Shown piece by piece: positions 6,229 to 14,426 of a DNA stretch of 34,958 bases. The stretch is from Bacteroidaceae bacterium (lineage in GTDB: Bacteria; Bacteroidota; Bacteroidia; Bacteroidales; Bacteroidaceae), in the NCBI GenBank assembly GCA_017940565.1, contig JAGAYH010000053.1:1-34958 (forward strand). Direction: 5' to 3'. The notes under the pieces were generated by a model that saw nothing but the letters and a program-made list of their open reading frames with translations, did not search any database and had not been told where the DNA came from. A program made the translations under genes and the position numbers. Position 1 is the stretch's first letter; each line of letters opens with the position of its first letter.

Positions 6229-7179
6229 ATGTTTAATATGCCTCCTATTACGAAGAATCTTATCATTATCAACGCGATATTTTATTTTGGCGCGGTAGTG
6301 GGCGTGCGGTGGGGTGTCGATCTGAACGACATCCTGGGACTGCACTATTTTATGGCCAGCGATTTCCACTTGTACCAGCTGTTTACCTACATGTTTGCCC
6401 ATGCCAACCTCACGCACCTGGCGTTCAATATGTTTACGCTGTGGATGTTTGGCCGCACGATGGAGCGCACGTGGGGCCCGCGCCGTTTCCTGGCGTTCTA
6501 CATCATCTGTGGTTTGGGCGCCGGCCTGACGCAGGAGGTGGCCCAGACGGGTTCGTTCCTGGTGGCCGGGTTGAACCACTACGAGCAAGTGAATGCCGGC
6601 GGTGTGCTGATGTCGATGCCGGAGTATCTGAACGCCTGGACCACAGTGGGTGCCAGCGGAGCCATTTACGGCCTGCTGCTGGCTTTCGGCGTGACCTATT
6701 CCAACGAGTATATCATGCTGCTCATCCCGCCCATTCCGATGAAGGCAAAGTATATGATATTGCTGTTCATTGCCTTTGAGCTCTTTTCGGGATTCTATTC
6801 CGGCGGCGACGGTGTGGCCCACTTCGCTCACCTGGGCGGCATGCTCTTCGGTTGGCTTGTGCTGCGCCATTGGCGCCGCCAAGAGCGCAAGGCCACAACG
6901 GGTTTCACCACTTGGGAGGAATATACGCCCAAAACAACGCAGTCGTATGGGGAACGCCTGCGCTCCTGGCTTCGCGACAAGTTCGGCGGCAACCGGACGC
7001 CGGGCAACCGGAGCCGAGACTCCTTCCACGACCGCGGCGATGACTACGATTTCAACCGCCGCCGGCATACGGAGCAGGAGGAGATAGACCGTATTCTGGA
7101 AAAAGTGAAGCGTTCGGGCTACGACAGTTTAACCGAGGAGGAGAAAAAACGTCTGTTCAATGCCAGCCAGAAAAAATAA
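6229..7179 (+). CDS. Rhomboid-family intramembrane serine protease
   Basis: A 316-residue polytopic membrane protein that should cleave transmembrane substrates within the inner membrane. The catalytic Ser is in GASGAIYG (Ser143) and the catalytic His in FAHLGGMLFG (His201), giving the Ser-His dyad. His63 and Asn67 in LTHLAFNMF correspond to the oxyanion-hole residues of E. coli GlpG. About six to seven hydrophobic segments lie within residues 10-215. The hydrophilic C-terminal 100 residues (Arg-rich NRTPGNRSRD, then EEIDRILEKVKRSGYDSLTE) resemble the small helical domain common at the end of Bacteroidetes rhomboids. The gene overlaps the next one by 20 bases, indicating translational coupling. 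The substrate is unknown. Confidence 0.93.
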   Translation: MFNMPPITKNLIIINAIFYFGAVVGVRWGVDLNDILGLHYFMASDFHLYQLFTYMFAHANLTHLAFNMFTLWMFGRTMERTWGPRRFLAFYIICGLGAGLTQEVAQTGSFLVAGLNHYEQVNAGGVLMSMPEYLNAWTTVGASGAIYGLLLAFGVTYSNEYIMLLIPPIPMKAKYMILLFIAFELFSGFYSGGDGVAHFAHLGGMLFGWLVLRHWRRQERKATTGFTTWEEYTPKTTQSYGERLRSWLRDKFGGNRTPGNRSRDSFHDRGDDYDFNRRRHTEQEEIDRILEKVKRSGYDSLTEEEKKRLFNASQKK

Positions 7180-8281
7180 GCCTTCGCTTTGGCGTGGCCT
7201 GTCTCGCGGCGTGCGTCTGCTGCTGATAGGAGCCAATGTGGTGGCCGCGTTGCTGCTGGTGGCCTGCGCATGGTCCACGCATGTGAGTCCAGTGCATTGG
7301 CCGTGGCTGTCGTCGTTTGCCCTGACCTTTCCCGCCTATTTGGCCGCAAACATGTTTTTCCTGGCCCTCTGGCTTGTCTTCAGGTGGCGCCATGCGCTGA
7401 TTTCGCTGGCCGCCCTGGTGCTGTCGTGGGGCAGCGTGCGCGCCTATTTCCCCATCAATGTGCCTAATCCGCACCCCAAAGACTGCATCAAGGTGATGAC
7501 CTATAATGTGTGGGGCTTTGCCGAAAACGACCACTTCAAGAAGAAAAACAAGAAATTTGAACAAGTGCTCGACTATCTTTCCAAGAGCGACGCCGACGTG
7601 GTCTGCTTTCAGGAATACGTGTACTGGGCCAACCGCGACGGCCATAAGGTGGAGGAAGCCCTGCGCAGCAACTGGCGCTACATCGACTCGGTACATGTGG
7701 GCAACGAGAACTTCATGGGCATCTGCTCGCGTTACCCCATCGTGGACCGCGAGATTATCATGAAATACTACCACACCCACGGCGCCGTGGCCTACCGCCT
7801 GAAAGTGGGCAAAGATACGGTGACAGTCATCAACAGCCATTTTGTTTCCAATCACATTTCGGGCGACGACAAAGTGATGTATAAGGAAATGGTGACCCGC
7901 CCGCGGAAGGGAACGTGGCTGTCTAACCTGCGTTATCTCGGCCGCAAGCTGGGCCGCTCGGGTGCCCTGCGCGCCGTGCAGGTGGACAGTGTGGCCGCCT
8001 ACGTGGCCCGTCACTGCGACAAACCGCTTGTTCTCTGCGGCGACTTCAACGAACCGCCCGTGGCTTATGCCCACTACCGTCTGACGCGTCATCTACGCGA
8101 CGCTTATGCCGCCACAGCCACCGGACCGGGAGTGACCTATCATGAGTCAGACCTCTACTTCCGTCTGGACAACATCTTGTGCAGCAAGCACTGGAAACCC
8201 TACGGCGCCTATGTGGACACCGGCATCGCCACCTCCGACCACTATCCTGTGGCAGTTTATCTGCAGCTGAAAACAAACTGA
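7160..8281 (+). CDS. Membrane-anchored endonuclease/exonuclease/phosphatase-family protein
   Basis: A 373-residue protein with about three N-terminal transmembrane segments (residues about 18-38, 50-75 and 78-95), then an EEP (DNase I-like) phosphoesterase domain from about residue 110. Visible motifs: IKVMTYNVWG (metal-binding Asn), DADVVCFQE (metal-ligand Glu), INSHFVSN, LVLCGDFNEPP (catalytic Asp/Asn pair) and TSDHYPVAVY (catalytic His). Such proteins hydrolyse phosphodiesters in nucleic acids, inositol phosphates or lipids; the actual substrate is not evident. The membrane anchor suggests activity at the periplasmic face. The start codon lies inside the rhomboid gene in another frame (20-base overlap), so expression is coupled. 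No strong terminator follows, only a weak ATACG/CGTAT hairpin near 8315. Confidence 0.9.
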   Translation: MPARKNKPSLWRGLSRGVRLLLIGANVVAALLLVACAWSTHVSPVHWPWLSSFALTFPAYLAANMFFLALWLVFRWRHALISLAALVLSWGSVRAYFPINVPNPHPKDCIKVMTYNVWGFAENDHFKKKNKKFEQVLDYLSKSDADVVCFQEYVYWANRDGHKVEEALRSNWRYIDSVHVGNENFMGICSRYPIVDREIIMKYYHTHGAVAYRLKVGKDTVTVINSHFVSNHISGDDKVMYKEMVTRPRKGTWLSNLRYLGRKLGRSGALRAVQVDSVAAYVARHCDKPLVLCGDFNEPPVAYAHYRLTRHLRDAYAATATGPGVTYHESDLYFRLDNILCSKHWKPYGAYVDTGIATSDHYPVAVYLQLKTN

Positions 8282-8374
8282 AAAACGACCCGCATGAGGA
8301 CTAATTAATAAGGAATACGACTCCGTATCATTAAAAAAATAGCCCAAAGCGGTGGCTAAGTAGGAAAAAATGCC

Positions 8375-8382
8375 TATCTTTG
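8375..8382 (+). promoter_or_regulatory. -7 box (TATCTTTG) for secDF
   Basis: TATCTTTG followed by GC, 53 bases before the ATG at 8436. No clear TTG occurs at the expected -33 position. Confidence 0.6.
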
Positions 8383-8435
8383 CACGCTAATTGTGACTAA
8401 CAATAGAAAAAACAGAAAAATAAATAGTAATAAAA

Positions 8436-11400
8436 ATGCAAAACAAAGGATTTGTAAAACTTATCGCTGTACTTCTGGTACTGATTTGCCTTTACTACTT
8501 TTCCTTCTCATTCGTGACCCGTCACTATGAGAAAAAAGCAGCTAAGATGGAAGCCAAGGCCGGCGAGTTCTATTTGGATTCGCTGAAGAACGAAACCGTT
8601 TGGATGGGCAAGACCCTCAAAGAGTGTCAAACCCAGCAGATAGGCCTGGGCCTTGACCTTAAAGGCGGTATGAACGTGATTTTGGAAGTGTCGGTACCCG
8701 ATGTCATCCGCACATTGGCCGACCACTCTGAAGATGCCCAGTTCAATCAGGCCGTAAACGAAGCAACAGCTGAGGCCAAGAAGAGCCAAAGTGACTTTAT
8801 CACATTGTTTGTTAAACGCTATCAGGAACTGGCCGGCAAAGACAAGCTCTGCTCCGTCTTCGCCACCCAGCAGCTGAAAGGCAAAGTGGCTACCAACAGC
8901 ACCGACCGCCAGGTGGAGGAAGTGCTCCGCACCGAAGTGAAGTCGGCCGTTGACAATGCCCACAACGTCATCAGTTCCCGTATCAACAAGTTCGGCGTAG
9001 CCCAGCCCAACATCCAGAGCCTCGAAGGCCAGATGGGCCGCATCATGGTTGAAATGCCTGGTATCAAGGAGCCCGACCGCGTGCGCAAACTGCTGCAAGG
9101 TAGTGCCAACTTGGAATTCTGGGAAACCTACGATGCCAGCGAAATCGTTCCGTTGCTGACCCTGCTCGACAGCAAACTCGCTGCCGCCAATGTAGGCCAA
9201 ACGGACAGCACAAAGACTGAGGCCGCCGCTGAAACGGCTCCTACAACCGAAACCGCTGCTGCCGATACAGCCAAAGCTGCTGCTGAAAGTGGCTTTACCT
9301 CCCGTCTGGGCGGTGATAAGCAGTCGGCCAAGACCAATGCTTCGGCTTCAGCCGAGACCAAGAAACAGCATCCGCTGGCTTCAATCCTTGAATTTGTGCC
9401 CGCACAGTCGTCCGGCTCCATGGTCGGCATGGCTCTGACGCGCGACACTGCCGAGGTAATGCAGTTGGTTAAGTCGGCCGTGGCCAAGACCCTCCTGCCC
9501 GCTAACCTCAGCTTGAAGTGGGGCGTGAAACCCTCCGACCGCACCAAGGTGGAGTGTTACGAACTTTATGCCATCCGCACCTCGGGCAACAAGGGCAAGG
9601 CTCCGCTTGAAGGTAGCGTTATCACGTCTGCCAACGCGGCTTTCGACCAGTACAACCGCCCGCAGGTTGAAATGGCCATGAACCCCGAAGGCGCACGTAT
9701 CTGGGCCGCACTGACTAAGAAGAACGTGAATCACGCCATCGCCATTGTGCTCGACGATGTAGTTTACAGTGCTCCTAATGTAATGAACGAAATCACCGGC
9801 GGTCGTTCGCAGATTACCGGTAACTTTACCACCGAAGACACCAAGGACCTCTCCAATGTGCTTAACTCCGGTAAGATGCCGGCACCTGCCCATATCGTGC
9901 AGGAAGAAATCGTAGGTCCGTCGCTCGGTCAGGAATCCATCAACCAGGGTATCATGTCATTCATCATTGCTTTCATTCTGTTGATGTGTTACATGTGCAT
10001 GGTCTATGGCTTCCGTCCCGGCATGGTGGCCAACTTCGCCCTTTTGCTTAACTTCTTCATCACGCTCGGTGTGCTCACCTCGTTCCAGGCTGCTCTGACC
10101 ATGTCAGGTATCGCCGGTATGGTGCTGACCCTCGGTATGGCCGTCGATGCCAACGTGCTTATCTTTGAGCGCACGAAAGAAGAACTGGCCGCCGGCAAGC
10201 AACTCAAGAGCGCTCTCAAGGACGGTTACGGCAATGCCTTCAGTGCCATTATCGACTCTAACGTGACGTCTATTATCACGGGTATCATCCTCTTCTATTT
10301 CGGAACAGGTCCTATCCGCGGCTTTGCCACCACGTTGATTATCGGCTTGCTGGCCTCGTTGTTCACCGCCGTATTCATCACACGTATCATCTTCGAGCAC
10401 TTCCTCAACAAGGACAAGTGGACAGACATGACCTTCACTACCGCCGTTTCGCGCAACTGGATGAAGAACCCCAAGTTCCGCTTCATGAGTGCTTACAAGG
10501 TGTCGTTCATTATCTTCGCTGCCGGTCTCATCATCAGCTTTGCCAGCTTCGGCTTGCGTGGCTTGGCCCAAGGCATCGATTTCTCCGGTGGACGTAACTT
10601 CGTGGTGCAGTTTGAAGACAAGGTACAGCCCGAGACCGTTACCAAATTGTTGCAGGGTGAAATGGGTGATGCCACCGTTACCTGTATCGCTCTTGGCACA
10701 GACGGCAAGACCGTCCGTATCAGTACCAACTACCGTATTGACGAGGACGATCCCAACATTGACCCCGAAGTGGAAGAATTTATCTTCACAGCCTTGAAGA
10801 AGGGCCAACTGCTGAAGGACGGTGTTGACCTCACCAAGTTTGTTGACCGTGAAAACCGCGACGGCGGTTCCATCATCAGTTCGCAGAAGGTAGGTCCCTC
10901 CATCGCCAAGGATGTAACCCGCGGTGCTATCATCAGTGTGATTTTGGCCCTCATCGCCATCTTCATCTACATTTTGATACGTTTCCGCAACGTGGCCTTC
11001 TCCATCGGTAGCGTAGTCGGTTTGACGTGCGATGCCATTCTCATCATCGGTACTTACTCCCTCCTCTGGGGCCGTGTACCCTTCTCCCTTGAGGTTGACC
11101 AGACGTTCATCGGCGCCATCTTGACCTGTATCGGTTATTCTATCAATGACAAGGTGGTCGTATTCGACCGTATCCGTGAATTCCTCCGCCTCTATCCGAA
11201 GCGTGACCGCCAGTTGCTCTTCAACCAGTCGTTGAACACCACCTTGGCCCGTACCATCAACACCTCCGTCACCACATTGATTGTGCTCCTCTGCATCTTC
11301 TTCCTCGGTGGCGACAGCATCCGCAGCTTCGCGTTTGCCATGATTCTCGGTGTGGTTTACGGCACATGTTCTTCCCTGTTCCTTGCTGCTCCGCTGGCCT

Positions 11401-11465
11401 TCCTCACGCTGGGTCGCCGCATCAAGGAGAACGATGCTCCCGTAGCCGAAGTGGAAAAGAAATAA
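8436..11465 (+). CDS. secDF: Fused protein translocase subunit SecDF
   Basis: A 1009-residue single-chain fusion of SecD and SecF, the RND-type proton-driven subunit that pulls preproteins through SecYEG into the periplasm. The SecD half shows TM1 (residues 7-28), IGLGLDLKGGMNVILEV (about 69-85), a periplasmic P1 domain, and GMAVDANVLIFERTKEE (about 565) with the conserved proton-path Asp. The SecF half shows GIDFSGGRNFVVQF (about 712) and GYSINDKVVVFDRIREF (about 899). Fusion of the two is usual in Bacteroidetes. An Ala/Thr/Ser-rich low-complexity insertion (about residues 255-312) interrupts the P1 region and is probably a flexible linker. The gene is transcribed alone and ends at a strong terminator. 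Confidence 0.97.
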   Translation: MQNKGFVKLIAVLLVLICLYYFSFSFVTRHYEKKAAKMEAKAGEFYLDSLKNETVWMGKTLKECQTQQIGLGLDLKGGMNVILEVSVPDVIRTLADHSEDAQFNQAVNEATAEAKKSQSDFITLFVKRYQELAGKDKLCSVFATQQLKGKVATNSTDRQVEEVLRTEVKSAVDNAHNVISSRINKFGVAQPNIQSLEGQMGRIMVEMPGIKEPDRVRKLLQGSANLEFWETYDASEIVPLLTLLDSKLAAANVGQTDSTKTEAAAETAPTTETAAADTAKAAAESGFTSRLGGDKQSAKTNASASAETKKQHPLASILEFVPAQSSGSMVGMALTRDTAEVMQLVKSAVAKTLLPANLSLKWGVKPSDRTKVECYELYAIRTSGNKGKAPLEGSVITSANAAFDQYNRPQVEMAMNPEGARIWAALTKKNVNHAIAIVLDDVVYSAPNVMNEITGGRSQITGNFTTEDTKDLSNVLNSGKMPAPAHIVQEEIVGPSLGQESINQGIMSFIIAFILLMCYMCMVYGFRPGMVANFALLLNFFITLGVLTSFQAALTMSGIAGMVLTLGMAVDANVLIFERTKEELAAGKQLKSALKDGYGNAFSAIIDSNVTSIITGIILFYFGTGPIRGFATTLIIGLLASLFTAVFITRIIFEHFLNKDKWTDMTFTTAVSRNWMKNPKFRFMSAYKVSFIIFAAGLIISFASFGLRGLAQGIDFSGGRNFVVQFEDKVQPETVTKLLQGEMGDATVTCIALGTDGKTVRISTNYRIDEDDPNIDPEVEEFIFTALKKGQLLKDGVDLTKFVDRENRDGGSIISSQKVGPSIAKDVTRGAIISVILALIAIFIYILIRFRNVAFSIGSVVGLTCDAILIIGTYSLLWGRVPFSLEVDQTFIGAILTCIGYSINDKVVVFDRIREFLRLYPKRDRQLLFNQSLNTTLARTINTSVTTLIVLLCIFFLGGDSIRSFAFAMILGVVYGTCSSLFLAAPLAFLTLGRRIKENDAPVAEVEKK

Positions 11466-11489
11466 GAAAATTCTCTTGTTCTATATAGA

Positions 11490-11526
11490 ACGGGGCCCGC
11501 ACCAATGCGCGGGCCCCGTTTTTTTG
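11490..11526 (+). terminator. Rho-independent terminator of secDF
   Basis: An 11-bp stem ACGGGGCCCGC / GCGGGCCCCGT (11490-11500 and 11509-11519) is followed by a T-run. It lies in the convergent gap between secDF and the minus-strand operon and may also stop that transcript, although the minus-strand U-run is weaker. Confidence 0.9.
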
Positions 11527-11562
11527 TATGCTTCCTTCTGGTAATGCCGCCGGCCGGTTCGG

Positions 11563-13395
11563 TCAATCGGTCCTCCCCGTGAGCCTGTCGTAGTCGTACT
11601 GCCGTTTGATGAGGCGAGGCCTGCCGGTGTCGAAGCGGTCGTCGAGGATGTCGCGTCGGGGGTCGTAGTAGGGACAGGCTATGCCGGCCAGTCCGAGCAT
11701 GAGGTGGGGCATGTCGTCGGTCATGAAAGGCTTGTCCTTGGCCCTGTGCACTCGGGCGACCACATCAGGGTGGGCCATTTTGAATTTCTCAGAGAACCAT
11801 ATGGTCATGGGCACTTCAAACTGGTGGCGGGCCACGACGGGCGAGGGCGGGTTAGCTCCCGTGCGGCCGCAGACGAGCGTGTCATCGTAGATGTGTTCGC
11901 CGTGGTCGGCATAGTGCACCACGATGGCATCGTCGTCCTTGAACAACTGGCAGATGCGTCGGATGACATCGTCGTTGCAGCGCGTGGCATTGTCGTAGTC
12001 GGCCACCGTCTGGCGTTCAGCGCGGCTGAGGTCGGGCCGGTCTATGCTGTCGGCTGTGAAGTGGCGGTCGCTCTTGGTCAGGCGGTAGCTGTACTTCTGG
12101 TGCTGGCCGAAGAGGTGGAATATGACCAGATTTTTCGGCCCGGGGTTGTAGCGGCGGTATTCCTTGACCAGTTGACGGTCGTAACGGTAGAGACGCCGGT
12201 TGCGGAAATCGAAGCACATGGAGTCGAGCTGCGGGTCATTGAGGAAGAAGGAGCCGTTGAAGTCGAAGCTGTGCTGCCGGCGTGTGGCCAGAAATTGGTT
12301 GGTCAGGAAGGCCACGCGGTAGCCGGCCTTGCGGAACAGGGCGGGATAGAGCACCCCGTCGCACCATGCGCCCTCCTGGTCCATGCTCTGCGTGGAGAGG
12401 GAATATTTGAAAACGTTGCTCGTCAGGTTCCAGCAGGCCACGGCGTCGCTGAAGGCCACCAGGCGCCCCGCCTCCTTCTCTTCCTGTTGCCAGGGCGTGG
12501 TGGCGCGGCTGTAGCCATAGAGCTGCGAGTGGTGTTTGTTGTAGCTCTCGCCGACGATGAGCACGATGTTCGGACAGTGCGCCGTGCAGCTGTCCACGTC
12601 GAGCGCCGCCATGTTGTGGCGCAGCGTGCCCAGCTCGCCGTTGGCCAGACGGAGCATTTTGGCGCTGTAGGCCAGCCGCCAGACGGGCGAATAGAACAGG
12701 TCGATGCGTATCTCGGTGCGTGTCGATGTGGTGTTGGTAAAGTACTTCCACATCCAGCCGCGGTTGGTCCATGCCGCCGCGGTGGCGGCCACGAGCACAA
12801 GGATGAGCAGCAGGCAGGAGACTGTCTGTCCGCGTGCCCGGCGCTTTTTGGCGCAGGGGACAGGGGTGTTGTCTGCACCAACTCCGTTTTCGTTACGACT
12901 AACTCCGTTTTCGTCCGAACTAAATCGGATTTGGGCTTTCCCTTGCCTTTTCATTAAGAACAGACAGAGCAGGTGCGCCGCCAGCAGCGCCCCGAAGCAG
13001 AGCAGTGTGGTGCGCAGGGCCGGGCCGTGGAGGTAGGCCGCAAAAAATTCGCCGGTCTCCTGCGGCGTGGTCTCGGCCCACAGCTGGAGTGCCGTGGGGG
13101 TGTAGTTCATGCGGAAGCGCAGGTAGAGGAATACCTCGAAGGCTGCGGTGAGATAAGCGATGACGTAGAGCAGCCCCTTCACGCCGCGGCCCCATTTCTT
13201 AGGCAGCAGCCAGAGTACGAGGCACAAGACATAGAGGTCCTGCACCACGCCGCCCATGTGGGGCCAGAAGTCGGGCCGCCACTGCTTCATCTGCCACACG
13301 CATATCAAGTGCATGGCCAGCATGACGAGGCAGAAGAGGCCGTTCTCGCGCACCGGCCGTGCCAGAGACTGAAGACAGCGGTACAGACGGTTCAA
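11563..13395 (-). CDS. Phosphoethanolamine-transferase-like sulfatase-fold membrane protein (paralogue B)
   Basis: A 610-residue protein with about five N-terminal membrane segments (within residues 17-210) and a periplasmic alkaline-phosphatase/sulfatase-fold domain (about 275-590). Catalytic features: NIVLIVGESYNKHHSQLYGY with Ser284 at the nucleophile position (Thr in EptA), DYDNATRCNDDVI, and metal-site YADHGEH (Asp497-His498). It should transfer phosphoethanolamine or a similar phospho-group to envelope glycolipid or glycan; the acceptor is unknown. The start is TTG at 13395, overlapping the upstream TGA (TTGA); an in-frame stop lies a few codons upstream, and alignment with the paralogue at 14411-16303 requires the residues before the first ATG (Met25). 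Residues about 153-180 are an extra segment absent from the paralogue and contain a dispersed DNA repeat. Last gene of a three-gene operon. Confidence 0.88.
   Translation of the reverse strand: MNRLYRCLQSLARPVRENGLFCLVMLAMHLICVWQMKQWRPDFWPHMGGVVQDLYVLCLVLWLLPKKWGRGVKGLLYVIAYLTAAFEVFLYLRFRMNYTPTALQLWAETTPQETGEFFAAYLHGPALRTTLLCFGALLAAHLLCLFLMKRQGKAQIRFSSDENGVSRNENGVGADNTPVPCAKKRRARGQTVSCLLLILVLVAATAAAWTNRGWMWKYFTNTTSTRTEIRIDLFYSPVWRLAYSAKMLRLANGELGTLRHNMAALDVDSCTAHCPNIVLIVGESYNKHHSQLYGYSRATTPWQQEEKEAGRLVAFSDAVACWNLTSNVFKYSLSTQSMDQEGAWCDGVLYPALFRKAGYRVAFLTNQFLATRRQHSFDFNGSFFLNDPQLDSMCFDFRNRRLYRYDRQLVKEYRRYNPGPKNLVIFHLFGQHQKYSYRLTKSDRHFTADSIDRPDLSRAERQTVADYDNATRCNDDVIRRICQLFKDDDAIVVHYADHGEHIYDDTLVCGRTGANPPSPVVARHQFEVPMTIWFSEKFKMAHPDVVARVHRAKDKPFMTDDMPHLMLGLAGIACPYYDPRRDILDDRFDTGRPRLIKRQYDYDRLTGRTD
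12880..12932. repeat. Composite repeat, family 2, copy B, inside a coding sequence
   Basis: AACTCCGTTTTCGT occurs twice in tandem (12880-12893 and 12901-12914) and is followed by AACTAAATCGGATTT (12918-12932). Read on the minus strand this is AAATCCGATTTAG then ACGAAAACGGAGTT twice, the same order as at 6073-6114. It is translated in frame as part of the linker DENGVSRNENGVG of the 610-residue transferase. Confidence 0.6.
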
Positions 13396-14426
13396 AATCG
13401 GATGCGGTCGTTAATTTGCTTGTAAACGATGGCCAGGGCCAACGTGATAATAAGATATAGGAACAGCGGCCAGTAGGCCTCCGAGGGTGCGATGGTGGTG
13501 GGATGGATGACGGCCCTCACCAGCGGGTGCACCACGAAGATGGAGGCGGAGAGCACACCCAGCGTTTCCAGCACGTTTCTCAAGGTCCCGCGCAGCGCAA
13601 CCGCCTGCAACAGGGCCAGGGTCAGCAGGGTGGGGGTGAGAATCCAGGCGTAGGCATTGAAACAACACAGCAGGAAGAGCACGCCGCACACTGCCGTCTG
13701 CGCCCATGAGCGGATGACACCGTGGCGCCCCATCCACACACCGACGGCGAAGGGCAACATCTCGCCCACGCAGTTGTAGCGCAGGTAGTTGAGCAATGTC
13801 TGGTCGGCCTCGCCGCAGCTCACGGCATAGGCCAGCAGCGCCAGGCTCACGGCGGCGGCTCCGAGCAGCCACACGTCGCCGCGGCGGTAGAACAGCAGGC
13901 GATAGACCACGTACATCTGCATGATGAGCCCGAAGAACCACCAGGGCCCCATGATCATCTGCAGGTGGGGCTCCTTGAAGACGAAATTGGTGGTGAAGGT
14001 CAGCAGGGTGACGAAGGCGCGGGTGGGGAAACCCTCGTGAAAACCGTGTTCGGAGAAAAAGAAGATGAGCCAAAGCGCCAGCCCAATCCACAGCAGGTGC
14101 CACAGCTTGCGGGCGTTGTAGAGGATGAAGTCCTTGACACCGATGTGGCCAATGGTGCCGCGCTCGTATTTCATCACCAGCCCGTAGCCGCTCAGCAGCA
14201 GGAAGACGGGCACGCCGCAGTGGCCGAAGTAGGAGAGCAGCGAGAGCCCCACGTGGTAGCCGTGCTCCAGGCTACCCAGGAGCTGGGCGTTCTTGAACGT
14301 GTGGTAGGTATATTCGTTCTCAGCCACGATGCGGGGCAGCATGTGGCAGAAATTGTGGAGAATGATACCCACGATGGCCAGTCCCTTCAGCAGGTTGGTG
14401 TCCTGTCGGGTCAGTTTGTGTTCCAT
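13392..14426 (-). CDS. Acyltransferase-3 family membrane protein
   Basis: A 344-residue protein with about ten hydrophobic segments, typical of acyltransferase family 3 (OafA/WecH-like), which moves acetyl or other acyl groups from the cytoplasmic side onto extracytoplasmic sugars. The N-terminal signature is DTNLLKGLAIVGIILHNFCH, with a His in the first membrane segment (His24) where the family's catalytic His lies, followed by GVPVFLLLSGYGLVMKYER. It overlaps the upstream transferase by 16 bases and the downstream one by 4, so all three are translated from one message. The context suggests that the acyl group and the phospho-group decorate the same envelope polymer. The acceptor and acyl donor cannot be read from sequence. 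Confidence 0.87.
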   Translation of the reverse strand: MEHKLTRQDTNLLKGLAIVGIILHNFCHMLPRIVAENEYTYHTFKNAQLLGSLEHGYHVGLSLLSYFGHCGVPVFLLLSGYGLVMKYERGTIGHIGVKDFILYNARKLWHLLWIGLALWLIFFFSEHGFHEGFPTRAFVTLLTFTTNFVFKEPHLQMIMGPWWFFGLIMQMYVVYRLLFYRRGDVWLLGAAAVSLALLAYAVSCGEADQTLLNYLRYNCVGEMLPFAVGVWMGRHGVIRSWAQTAVCGVLFLLCCFNAYAWILTPTLLTLALLQAVALRGTLRNVLETLGVLSASIFVVHPLVRAVIHPTTIAPSEAYWPLFLYLIITLALAIVYKQINDRIRF

